Shown here in pieces: positions 1 to 6,208 of a stretch of 7,595 nucleotides of DNA. The notes below the pieces were generated by a model. The model was not told the origin of the DNA. It made no database searches and saw only the letters and a list, made by a program, of their open reading frames with translations. The DNA is from DAOTXL01 sp034434895. GTDB taxonomy: Bacteria; Chloroflexota; Anaerolineae; JAAYZQ01. Positions within the stretch are counted from its first letter, which is position 1; each line of letters begins with the position of its first letter. The stretch is from NCBI GenBank assembly GCA_034434895.1, contig DAOTYI010000294.1:1-7595 (forward strand), written 5' to 3'. The translations under genes were made by a program, and so were the position numbers.

Positions 1-51
1 GTAGCAGGTCCAACGCCTGGGCCAGACGGCGGTCGTCGCTGGACAGGGTTC
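1..51. repeat. 51-bp exact direct repeat, copy 1 (at window edge)
   Basis: Bases 1-51 are identical and in the same orientation to bases 1055-1105, inside the acylase gene. The identity ends at base 52 versus 1106. It may extend leftward beyond the window. In copy 1 the DNA is read in a different frame, as the tail of the DUF2877-like ORF. Confidence 0.95.
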
Positions 52-360
52 CCACACGTCTGCTCCCGCCAGCAAGAGCGTCAACCCACCTGCCCGCAGC
101 CGCCCCTCCCCTGGCCAGGCCCCCATCCCCGGCTTGACCGCTGCGAACAGGCCGGGCCGACCCTCCACCACCACATTGAGCGGCCCGTCGCCGACCTCAG
201 GCAACACCAGGGCCACGACATCGCCGTCAGGCGTCACCAGGTCACAGGCGTGCTCAAAAACGGCCAGCACGCGCCAGGGCGGCCCAGGCCCGGCACACGG
301 CCCTATCCTTTCCCTCACCGGGCGGCTGATAGACCGTGCCGGGAACTGCATACCGCCCAT
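1..360 (-). CDS. DUF2877 (AllH-like) protein, N-terminal part; runs off left edge
   Basis: An open minus-strand frame runs from ATG at 360 (or in-frame ATG at 351) to the window edge without a stop: 120 codons. After a basic leader it reads WRVLAVFEHACDLVTPDGDV, then ALVLPEVGDGPLNVVVEG, then LTLLAGADVWEP. This order resembles the N-terminus of the DUF2877 family, which includes AllH (YlbF), a subunit linked to oxamate carbamoyltransferase and allantoin/purine degradation. E. coli AllH has a comparable stretch, [20 protein letters not shown]. ATG 360 is preferred because a G-rich stretch lies 4 nt upstream, although this is a weak ribosome site. The gene lies 29 nt behind the acylase stop on the same strand, so co-transcription is likely. 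Only about 103 codons (360 to 52) look native. The last 17 codons are an exact copy of acylase DNA read in another frame, so the gene is either broken here or misassembled. The family call is from memory and moderately sure. Confidence 0.62.
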   Translation of the reverse strand, partial: MGGMQFPARSISRPVRERIGPCAGPGPPWRVLAVFEHACDLVTPDGDVVALVLPEVGDGPLNVVVEGRPGLFAAVKPGMGAWPGEGRLRAGGLTLLLAGADVWEPCPATTAVWPRRWTCY

Positions 361-389
361 TGAACCCCCGGCCCTTCCCCCTTCGCCCT

Positions 390-2816
390 CTATGGCCGCA
401 ACAACAGCTTCCCCTCCGCCGCCGTCTCCACATCTTTCCGCAACCAGAGCATGGGATGGTACTGGATGTTGCGCCAGGGGTCAATCATGTCATCGTAATG
501 GCGGTGATAGGGGTGCCCCGACTGACCGGTGGTGTGCATCGAGACCGAGCGGCTGAAATCCTGCAGGTCCACGACCTGGCGATAGGAAGGGACGGAACTC
601 ACCGCGTAGGGCCGGTCCAGGCGATAGCCGGTGTTGTTGACCGTCGCCAGAGTGCCATCGGCCTCCACCGGCCCCCGGTTGAAGATCTTTTCGATGAGGC
701 GGATGCCCGACTTGCCCAGGCTCTGATTCTGGAAGGTCGCCGTGTGCAGAGCGCCCCAACGCCACCTGTTCATATCTTTGCCCAGCCGGTCGGTCAACTC
801 TCCCACCGCCGCCTCCAGGGCCCGCAGCATGATCTCGTCGCGGGTCTCGACCTGGGCAGTGGTCTTGTCGTCAAACCAGGGGGAGGCCGGGTCGGGCAGG
901 AGGTCGCTCAGTGCCTCCATCACGCTGCGCTGCGCCTCGGACAGCAACTGTTCCCCCAACTCATCGCCAAAGGTCAGTTCGGTCAGGTGCAGGCGGAAGG
1001 CTTCGAAGAGGGCCGCTGCGCTGCTATCGCGCACCGCCCGCCCGTCCCAGGCCCGTAGCAGGTCCAACGCCTGGGCCAGACGGCGGTCGTCGCTGGACAG
1101 GGTTCGCAGGTAGGGCAGGACGCTGCGGGCGTAGAGGGGGCTGTTGTCCCCCTGGATGGTCTGCATGTCGGCCACCGACAGGGAAGGGTCGGCCTCGATC
1201 AGCTCCACGATCCGCTGCGCCCGGTAGCCGGCATCCCAGTCCATGCTCAGGAAATAGGGATAATCCGGCCCGACCACAGCGTTGTTGGCCGTGACGAGAT
1301 ACCCCTCTGGCGGGTTGTAGGCGCGGGGTAACTCGTCGAACGGCACATAATCCACCCACTCATATTCGCCGCTCCAGCCGGGTACCGGCATCGAGCCGTT
1401 GCCTTTGGCGCGGATGGGGATGCGGCCGGGGGCCTGGTAGCCGATGTTGCCCTCCACATCGGCATAGACAAAGTTCTGGCTGGGCACATCCCAGTAGGAA
1501 AGCGCCCGCCGGAACTCCTCCCAATTCCGGGCCTGGTCCAACAGGATGACGCTGCGCAGCAGCGTACCTGGTTGAAGGGCCGTCCAGGACAGGGCCAACG
1601 GCTGCCAGCCGAAGGACCACTCCTCTTCCGTGCCGCCGACCACGTCGTTGATGATCGGCCCGTGGCGGGTGAGGCGGGCATTCACCACCACCGGCTCCTC
1701 CCGGCCGGCGACCCTGATCTCCTCCCGGACGATCTCCATGTCCAGCCATTGGCCCTGATATTCATACTGGTTGAGGTTATCGGGATTGACCCGCTCAATG
1801 AACAGGTCCTGCACATCGGGGCCCAGGTTGGTGACCCCCCAGGCGATCTGCTCATTGTGGCCGATGATGACCCCCGGGCAGCCGGCGAAGGAGGAACCGA
1901 CGACGTTGTAAGGGCAGCTGGCCCCCACCGGTTCGCAGTGCAGGCCGATTTCATACCAGATGGAGGGCATCTGGATGGCCAGGTGCGGGTCATTAGCCAG
2001 GATCGGCTGGCCGGTCTCGGTGCGGCTGCCGGCCACCACCCAGTTATTGCTGCCGATCCCTTCCCCCTGCCCCAGGACAAAGGGGGCAAAGGCAGCCGCC
2101 GGCACACTCTCCAGCGTTCCCTGGCCCAGAGGATGGGGGACGATCACCGGGTGATCGTGGGGGTAGGGCCGCACCAATGTGTCCAGAGCATCGCTCCCCA
2201 GGCGGGCAACGATGTGGGCGCGCAGCAGCTCGGCACTCATATTGCCCCCCAGGTCCCAGGCCATCACTTTGGCCCAGGTGAGGGTGTTGAGCGGCGTCCA
2301 CGGTTCGGGGTCGAATTTGGTGCCGGTCAACCCCAGCAGGGTGAACTCCAATCCCAGGCGATGGCGATGGCTGGAGAGATAGGCATTGACCCCTTCGGCA
2401 TAGGCTTCCAGGATAGAGCGGGTTTCGTCATCCAGTTGCTCCAGTTCCCGGGCAGCGGTGCGATGCCAGCCCAGGGTGCGGATAAAGCGGTCGGAGCCGA
2501 GGGCCGACTCGCCCAGCACCTCCGACAGCCGCCCGGAGCCGATCCGCCGCCAGAACTCCATCTGCCAGAAACGGTCCTGGGCGTGGACATAGCCCTGGGC
2601 GAAGAACAGGTCATGAGGGTTGGAGGCGTAGAGGTGCGGGATGCCCCACTTGTCGCGGACGACGGTCACCTCGGATTGCAGGCCCTTGACCCGCACCCGG
2701 CCGTCAATCTTGGGCCAGGCCCGGCGCACAGTGAAAAAGCCATAGCCGGTGCCCAGCAGGCCGACTATTAACAGGATCACCACCACAATCAGCAAGATAC
2801 GGCCCAAAATGCGCAT
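390..2816 (-). CDS. Penicillin acylase family protein (Ntn hydrolase, N-acyl amide hydrolase)
   Basis: 808 aa, full length for the penicillin G acylase/cephalosporin acylase family. These enzymes hydrolyse amide bonds of N-acyl compounds (penicillins, acyl-homoserine lactones, N-acyl amino acids) after self-cleavage into alpha and beta chains. Residues 5-28 form one hydrophobic segment, so the precursor is exported and probably membrane-anchored. The alpha region has DKWGIPHLYA (55-64) and FAQGYVHAQDRFWQMEFWRR (72-91). The cleavage site is GIGSNNW with nucleophile Ser256, the expected beta-chain N-terminus. HNEQIAWGVTN (320-330) and TANNAVVG (509-516, candidate oxyanion-hole Asn) follow, then GQSGHP (764-769) near the end. 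ATG 2816 is chosen because AGGAGGAG lies just upstream at 2820-2827; extending 48 codons upstream would place coding sequence over the promoter -10 box. The substrate cannot be told from sequence. It is transcribed from its own consensus promoter, divergent from the epimerase. Confidence 0.95.
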   Translation of the reverse strand: MRILGRILLIVVVILLIVGLLGTGYGFFTVRRAWPKIDGRVRVKGLQSEVTVVRDKWGIPHLYASNPHDLFFAQGYVHAQDRFWQMEFWRRIGSGRLSEVLGESALGSDRFIRTLGWHRTAARELEQLDDETRSILEAYAEGVNAYLSSHRHRLGLEFTLLGLTGTKFDPEPWTPLNTLTWAKVMAWDLGGNMSAELLRAHIVARLGSDALDTLVRPYPHDHPVIVPHPLGQGTLESVPAAAFAPFVLGQGEGIGSNNWVVAGSRTETGQPILANDPHLAIQMPSIWYEIGLHCEPVGASCPYNVVGSSFAGCPGVIIGHNEQIAWGVTNLGPDVQDLFIERVNPDNLNQYEYQGQWLDMEIVREEIRVAGREEPVVVNARLTRHGPIINDVVGGTEEEWSFGWQPLALSWTALQPGTLLRSVILLDQARNWEEFRRALSYWDVPSQNFVYADVEGNIGYQAPGRIPIRAKGNGSMPVPGWSGEYEWVDYVPFDELPRAYNPPEGYLVTANNAVVGPDYPYFLSMDWDAGYRAQRIVELIEADPSLSVADMQTIQGDNSPLYARSVLPYLRTLSSDDRRLAQALDLLRAWDGRAVRDSSAAALFEAFRLHLTELTFGDELGEQLLSEAQRSVMEALSDLLPDPASPWFDDKTTAQVETRDEIMLRALEAAVGELTDRLGKDMNRWRWGALHTATFQNQSLGKSGIRLIEKIFNRGPVEADGTLATVNNTGYRLDRPYAVSSVPSYRQVVDLQDFSRSVSMHTTGQSGHPYHRHYDDMIDPWRNIQYHPMLWLRKDVETAAEGKLLLRP
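1055..1105. repeat. 51-bp exact direct repeat, copy 2 (inside acylase gene)
   Basis: This is the second copy of the 51-bp repeat. It encodes acylase residues about 571-588 (RTLSSDDRRLAQALDLLR) in the normal reading frame, so it is the native copy. The offset between copies is 1054 bp. Confidence 0.95.
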
Positions 2817-2951
2817 GATCTCCTCCTTTTCTGACCAGACCCGGTCGCTCTCATGTTTGTGCTCAAAGCGGATCACAGTCCGCGTCGGGGCTGCTGGACA
2901 ATGGTCCGCGGGAGCAACCCTGGAAAGATCGCCAGGACCTTCCACGGCTGG

Positions 2952-2979
2952 ATTATACACCAGGTTGACAAAATGTCAA
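2952..2979 (-). promoter_or_regulatory. Sigma70-type promoter for the acylase
   Basis: On the minus strand the sequence reads TTGACA (2979-2974), a 16-bp spacer, then TATAAT (2957-2952). Both hexamers match the consensus exactly. Transcription should start near 2945, giving a leader of about 130 nt before ATG 2816. The leader can form two small hairpins (GGAC-CATT-GTCC and GCGGA-CTGTGA-TCCGC), but I recognise no known riboswitch in it. Confidence 0.8.
2965..2979. promoter_or_regulatory. Palindrome TTGACA-AAA-TGTCAA, candidate operator
   Basis: A perfect 6-bp inverted repeat with a 3-bp spacer. Its right arm is the acylase -35 box on the minus strand. A bound repressor would block RNA polymerase at the acylase promoter, and the site lies about 28 bp upstream of the epimerase -35 box. 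No cognate regulator is identified. Part of the symmetry could be chance, because one arm is itself a -35 consensus. Confidence 0.45.
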
Positions 2980-3006
2980 ACCGTCTCACCCAGGCCAGGG
3001 CCGCGA

Positions 3007-3035
3007 TTGCCTTTGCGGCCAATTCCGGCTATAAT
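3007..3035 (+). promoter_or_regulatory. Sigma70-type promoter for the epimerase (and probably ridA)
   Basis: TTGCCT at 3007-3012, a 17-bp spacer, and a perfect TATAAT at 3030-3035. The expected start is near 3042, giving a leader of about 48 nt before ATG 3090. The promoter is back-to-back with the acylase promoter, and the facing -35 boxes are less than 30 bp apart. Confidence 0.75.
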
Positions 3036-3061
3036 TGAAGTGTCTGACCGGCAAAATCCTT

Positions 3062-3087
3062 AACCACCGAGGACACAGGGAGGTGAG
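3062..3087 (+). repeat. Short dispersed repeat (ACCACCGAGGACACAGGGAGG type) containing the epimerase ribosome binding site
   Basis: The stretch reads as a degenerate GAGGACACAGGGAGG unit. From memory it resembles short A/G/C-rich repeats (ACCACNGAGGACAC...) scattered between genes in many environmental bacterial genomes. Its 3' part, GGAGGTGA at 3079-3086, is a near-perfect Shine-Dalgarno sequence, with its GGAGG core 6 nt before ATG 3090. It shares AGGACACA with 4164-4171. Confidence 0.5.
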
Positions 3088-3089
3088 CC

Positions 3090-4154
3090 ATGCAGATTAC
3101 GCACGTAGAGGTTGTACCGGTCCAACTGAGTCTGCGGCTGCCCTACCGGACAGCAGCCCATCCCGCCGGCGTGAAGGAGGTGGAGTGTGTCTTTGTGCGC
3201 CTTGACACCCGCGAGGGGCAGGTGGCGTGGGGTTGCGCTGCTTTTGACCCGGCCCTCACCGGCGAGACGCTGGAGCAGGTGCTGCGCGTTTGCCGGACCT
3301 GCGCCGATCGCGCCCTGGACCTGAATCCCCTGAACACCGAGTTCGCCCTGGCCGAGCTGGCCCCTCTGACTGAAGGCACTCCTTCGGCCCGCTGCGCGTT
3401 CGACATGGCTTTCTACGACCTGCTGGGGCTGGCTGCCGGACTGCCCCTGCACCGGTTGCTGGGCGGCTACCGGTATCGCATCCAGACCTCCATCACCCTC
3501 AGCCTGGCACCGGTCAAGGAGACGGTGGAAATGGCCCAGGAGCGCGCCCGGCAGGGGTTCCGCATCCTGAAACTCAAAGGGGGGTTGGACCCGGAAGAGG
3601 ATGTGCAACGGGTGCAGGCCGTGCACGATGCCCTGCCCGACCTGACCCTGCGGCTGGACGCCGAGCAGGGCTACACCGTCCGACAGGCCCTGGACGTGGC
3701 CCGTGCCCTGGCAGGCCGGCTGGAGATGCTGGAACAGCCCACCCCGGCCGCCGACCTGAAGGCGCTGCGTGAGGTGGCGGAGCACAGCCCGGTGCCCATC
3801 CTGGCCGATGAGAGCCTGACCGACCCGGCTTCGGCGTTGGAGATCGCCAGCCGCCGCGCCGCCCACGGCCTGAGTGTCAAACTGACCACCTGTGGCGGCC
3901 TGCACTGCGCCCGTCAGGTGGATGCCATCGCCCGTGCCGCCCGCCTGGCGACCATGGTCGGCTGTATCAACGAACCGGCGTTGCTCATCGCTGCCGGATT
4001 GGGCCTGGCCCTGAGCAGCCCCAATGTGCGCTACGGCGACCTGGACGGCCACTTTGACCTGGTGAACGACCCCACCCGACCCGGCTTTTTCTTCGAGGAG
4101 GGCTGGCTGGTGGCCCGCGATGTGCCAGGACTGGGCTGCACAGTGGACCTGTGA
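3090..4154 (+). CDS. Enolase-superfamily dipeptide epimerase (L-Ala-D/L-Glu epimerase-like)
   Basis: 354 aa, normal length for the mandelate racemase/muconate-lactonizing group. These cytoplasmic barrel enzymes abstract the alpha-proton of a carboxylate substrate held by Mg2+. The N-terminal capping domain spans roughly residues 1-120. Visible barrel elements are the KxK acid/base motif (K161-L-K163), metal ligands D190 (LRLDAEQG), E215 (LEQP) and D240 (ILADES), and the opposite-face lysine K264 (SVKLTTCGG). DLDG at 317-320 matches the DxD motif that in dipeptide epimerases contacts the substrate amino group, and favours this subgroup over muconate cycloisomerase or o-succinylbenzoate synthase. 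The MVGCINEPA strand (289-297) keeps the glutamate (E295) of the family MVGCMxES signature. ATG 3090 has a strong ribosome site. Actual dipeptide specificity in this group varies widely and cannot be read from sequence. ridA follows 104 bp downstream, so the two probably form one operon. Confidence 0.88.
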   Translation: MQITHVEVVPVQLSLRLPYRTAAHPAGVKEVECVFVRLDTREGQVAWGCAAFDPALTGETLEQVLRVCRTCADRALDLNPLNTEFALAELAPLTEGTPSARCAFDMAFYDLLGLAAGLPLHRLLGGYRYRIQTSITLSLAPVKETVEMAQERARQGFRILKLKGGLDPEEDVQRVQAVHDALPDLTLRLDAEQGYTVRQALDVARALAGRLEMLEQPTPAADLKALREVAEHSPVPILADESLTDPASALEIASRRAAHGLSVKLTTCGGLHCARQVDAIARAARLATMVGCINEPALLIAAGLGLALSSPNVRYGDLDGHFDLVNDPTRPGFFFEEGWLVARDVPGLGCTVDL

Positions 4155-4161
4155 TTGCCAT

Positions 4162-4186
4162 CCAGGACACAAAGGGCACAACGGAG
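4162..4186 (+). repeat. Short dispersed repeat (AGGACACAAAGGGCACA type)
   Basis: A degenerate run of GGACAC/GGGCAC units directly after the epimerase stop. It shares AGGACACA with the repeat at 3062-3087 and belongs to the same loose family. The rest of the 104-bp gap up to the ridA start shows no convincing promoter or terminator. Confidence 0.4.
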
Positions 4187-4258
4187 CGGCGCTCTGCCCC
4201 AACCGGCGAGCGGAAGATTCCCTCGTGGCAAAATCCCTGGAAAGGAGAAAACAATCCC

Positions 4259-4681
4259 ATGGACAGGCAGATCATCACGACCGACCAGGCGCCGGCAGCC
4301 GTCGGCCCCTATTCGCAGGGGGTGCGGGCCGGCGAGTTCCTCTTTACCGCCGGGCAACTGGGGGTGGTACCCGGCAGCAAAGAGTTTGCCGGGCCGGAGA
4401 TCGAGGCCCAAACCCGACAGGCGCTGGAAAACCTGGACGCGGTGTTAAAGGCCGGCGGCTCCTGCCTTAAGCATGTCGTCAAAACCACGGTCTTTCTGGC
4501 CGACATGGGGGAGTTCCCCCGCATGAACGCCATCTATGCCGAATTCTTCCCCCACGATCCGCCGGCCCGCTCAACGGTGCAGGTGGCTGCCCTGCCGCTG
4601 GGAGGCCGCGTGGAGATCGAGGCTGTGGCCCTGGTCTGCGACTGCCAGGCCAAAGAAGGATCCCGCACTTCCGAAAGTTGA
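4259..4681 (+). CDS. ridA: RidA family reactive enamine/imine deaminase
   Basis: 140 aa; the family is usually about 125-130, and the excess is a short tail (CQAKEGSRTSES). RidA proteins are small cytoplasmic trimers that hydrolyse 2-aminoacrylate-type enamines/imines released by PLP enzymes, protecting the cell from damage. Family motifs are VGPYSQG (15-21), LFTAGQLG (28-35) and PARSTVQVAALPLGGRVEIE (about 101-120). The last contains the conserved arginine that binds the substrate carboxylate. ATG 4259 is chosen because AGGAG lies at 4243-4247 (11 nt upstream, slightly long) and the protein then begins MDRQIITTDQAPAAVGPYSQ, as in relatives. An in-frame GTG at 4151 would overlap the epimerase end and add 36 residues unlike RidA. 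It is probably expressed with the epimerase. Confidence 0.93.
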   Translation: MDRQIITTDQAPAAVGPYSQGVRAGEFLFTAGQLGVVPGSKEFAGPEIEAQTRQALENLDAVLKAGGSCLKHVVKTTVFLADMGEFPRMNAIYAEFFPHDPPARSTVQVAALPLGGRVEIEAVALVCDCQAKEGSRTSES

Positions 4682-4697
4682 GTGATGGCATTGTCAC

Positions 4698-4727
4698 CAC
4701 CAGGACATCATCCTTCGTGTCCTGGTG
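4698..4727. repeat. Perfect inverted repeat / hairpin between ridA and the PadR remnant
   Basis: CACCAGGACA (4698-4707) and its exact complement TGTCCTGGTG (4718-4727) flank a 10-nt loop. The stem could end ridA transcription, but no run of T follows it, so it is not a classical intrinsic terminator. Read on the minus strand, the loop and right arm give CACCAGGACACGAAGG, the same loose repeat family as at 3062 and 4162. It begins 16 bp after the ridA stop and ends just before recognisable PadR sequence. Confidence 0.7.
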
Positions 4728-4732
4728 CCTGT

Positions 4733-4966
4733 GTGATAAGCCTGCTTGATATAAGCACAATCTATCGCTTTCTGCGCAACCTGGAGGACCGTGGTCTGGT
4801 CGCCTCCCGCTGGGATACCAGCAATACAGGCCCGGCCAGGCGTGTATACCGCCTGACGGAAGAAGGCGACCAATATCTGTCCAGGTGGGTGGACGACCTG
4901 CGCGAGACCGATCGGGTGTTGCATCATTTTCTTGAGCGGGTAGCAAGATACGAGGAGGCAGATCAA
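4733..4966 (+). pseudogene. PadR-family regulator, 5'-truncated, in frame with mrp
   Basis: The translation DISTIYRFLRNLEDRGLVAS (4748-4807), then GPARRVYRLTEEGDQYL and RWVDDLRETDRVLHHFLERV, matches the recognition helix, wing and C-terminal helix of PadR winged-helix regulators. The first third of the domain (the HGYE-type helices, about 35-40 residues) is absent. Only 51 bp separate the ridA stop from GTG 4733, most of it a hairpin, and no other frame there looks like PadR. No good ribosome site precedes GTG 4733. The frame has no stop and runs straight into mrp. Either it is a decaying remnant with mrp starting internally, or a true fusion protein. The remnant reading is preferred because mrp has its own strong ribosome site. 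The missing N-terminus should prevent normal DNA binding. Confidence 0.7.
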
Positions 4967-6034
4967 GTGGTAAACGAAGCCCAGATACGTCAAGCGTTGG
5001 AAGGGGTCATGGACCCCGAGTTGCACAAAAGTGTGATCGAGTTGGGCATGGTCCGCCAGGTGCGGATCGAGGACGGCCGGGTGGAGATCACTCTGGCCCT
5101 GACGACACTGGCCTGCCCGCTCAAAGAGCAGATCGCAGGCGATGTCAAAGCAGCGATCAGCACTCTGGAGGGCGTCCGGGAAGTGACCGTCGAGTTGACC
5201 GAGATGAGCGACGAAGAAAAGCGCCGCATCGGCATCGGCGTGCCGGAAATGGGCACAGCCGAGCATCTGAACCTCATCCGCCGCGTGATCGCGGTCATGA
5301 GCGGCAAGGGAGGGGTGGGCAAGTCGCTAGTCAGCGGATTGCTGGCCATTGCCCTGCGCCGGGAAGGGCACCAGGTGGGCATCCTGGACGCCGACATCAC
5401 CGGGCCCAGCATTCCCAAGATGTTCTTCCCCAACGGGGCGCAATTGGGCATGAGCCCCCTGGGCCCCATGCCCCCCCAGAGCCGGACCGGCATCAAGGTC
5501 ATGTCCATCAACCTGTTGCTGGAGCAGGAGGATATGGCCGTCATCTGGCGCGGGCCGCTGGTCAGCGGGGCGATCAGGCAGTTCTGGGGCGACATCTTCT
5601 GGGGGACGCTGGATTACCTGGTCGTGGACCTGCCGCCCGGCACGTCGGATGCATCGTTGACGGTCATGCAATCACTGCCGATGTCGGGCATTGTGCTGGT
5701 CAGCTCGCCGCAGGACCTGGCGGGCATGGTGGTGCGCAAGGCGGCCAACATGGCCCGGCAGATGGGCACGCCGATCCTGGGACTGATCGAGAACATGAGC
5801 TATTTCGAGTGCCCCGATACCGGCAGGCGTCATGACATCTTTGGCCCCAGCCACGCCGAAGAGACAGCGCGGCGGATCGGGGTCCCCTTCCTGGGGCGGC
5901 TGCCGATCGATCCCGAGATCGCCCGGTTGTGTGATGCCGGGCGGATCGAGGACTATACGGGTGAGCTCTTTGCCCCCATCGCTCAAGACCTGGTCCGCAG
6001 GACGCCGGAGGCGCAGCGCTCGACCTGGATGTAA
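4967..6034 (+). CDS. mrp: Mrp/ApbC/NBP35-type Fe-S cluster carrier ATPase
   Basis: 355 aa from GTG 4967, typical for this family. Mrp/ApbC proteins are cytoplasmic P-loop ATPases that bind a [4Fe-4S] cluster at the dimer interface and hand it to apoproteins. Residues 4-80 form the N-terminal MIP18/DUF59 domain (DPELHKSVIELGMV; Cys50 in TTLACPLKEQ). The ATPase part has a deviant Walker A, GKGGVGKS (113-120), then DADITGPSIPK (141-151), DYLVVDLPPGTSD (216-228) and ENMSYFECPD (275-284). The usual CxxC of the cluster site reads CPDT (282-285): the second cysteine is threonine. GTG 4967 is chosen because AGGAGG at 4953-4958 lies 8 nt upstream and the protein then starts like other Mrp proteins. 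The longer frame from 4682 would add the PadR remnant. It could be cotranscribed from upstream, since no clear promoter of its own is seen. Confidence 0.93.
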   Translation: MVNEAQIRQALEGVMDPELHKSVIELGMVRQVRIEDGRVEITLALTTLACPLKEQIAGDVKAAISTLEGVREVTVELTEMSDEEKRRIGIGVPEMGTAEHLNLIRRVIAVMSGKGGVGKSLVSGLLAIALRREGHQVGILDADITGPSIPKMFFPNGAQLGMSPLGPMPPQSRTGIKVMSINLLLEQEDMAVIWRGPLVSGAIRQFWGDIFWGTLDYLVVDLPPGTSDASLTVMQSLPMSGIVLVSSPQDLAGMVVRKAANMARQMGTPILGLIENMSYFECPDTGRRHDIFGPSHAEETARRIGVPFLGRLPIDPEIARLCDAGRIEDYTGELFAPIAQDLVRRTPEAQRSTWM

Positions 6035-6098
6035 CCGACAACGTTCGATTCGATCTCTCCCCTGCCCCCTGGAGACTGCTGAAAAAGTCCAGGCCCGC

Positions 6099-6155
6099 AC
6101 CGCAGAGACGCAGAGACCTTTATAATTCCTCTGCGTTCTCTGCGTGCTCGGCGGT
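6099..6155. repeat. Imperfect inverted repeat in the convergent mrp-htrA gap
   Basis: Left arm ACCGCAGAGACGCAGAG (6099-6115) pairs with CTCTGCG, CTCTGCG and GCGGT units between 6129 and 6155, with one extra base and a 6-nt bulge. The loop is AT-rich. It lies between the 3' ends of two converging genes, where it could act as a two-way terminator or mRNA end stabiliser. TGAAAAAG occurs at 6080-6087 and again at 6155-6162, flanking it. The remaining sequence of the gap shows no gene. Confidence 0.6.
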
Positions 6156-6208
6156 GAAAAAGGTGCAGTGGCTTCTGAATCCACCGCCACGATGTTGTAG
6201 TGTTCAGG

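Noticed and set aside
336..1058. Plus-strand open frame of 240 codons
   Set aside because: It is antisense to the acylase C-terminal region and overlaps the DUF2877-like start. No family resemblance.
1572..2771. Long plus-strand open frame of 399 codons
   Set aside because: It is fully antisense to the acylase, whose family motifs are clear. Its composition is the rich G/P/H/Q pattern of an antisense GC-rich frame, with no recognisable domain.
2817..2960. 48-codon upstream extension of the acylase
   Set aside because: It would put coding sequence over the promoter -10 box, and ATG 2816 has a strong ribosome site followed directly by the signal-anchor sequence.
3060..4202. Minus-strand open frame of 380 codons
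   Set aside because: It is antisense to the epimerase and ends inside that gene's leader. The protein is Q/G/H-rich without motifs.
4694..5595. Minus-strand frames opposite mrp and the PadR remnant
   Set aside because: They are shadows of the plus-strand PadR/Mrp reading, which carries family motifs.
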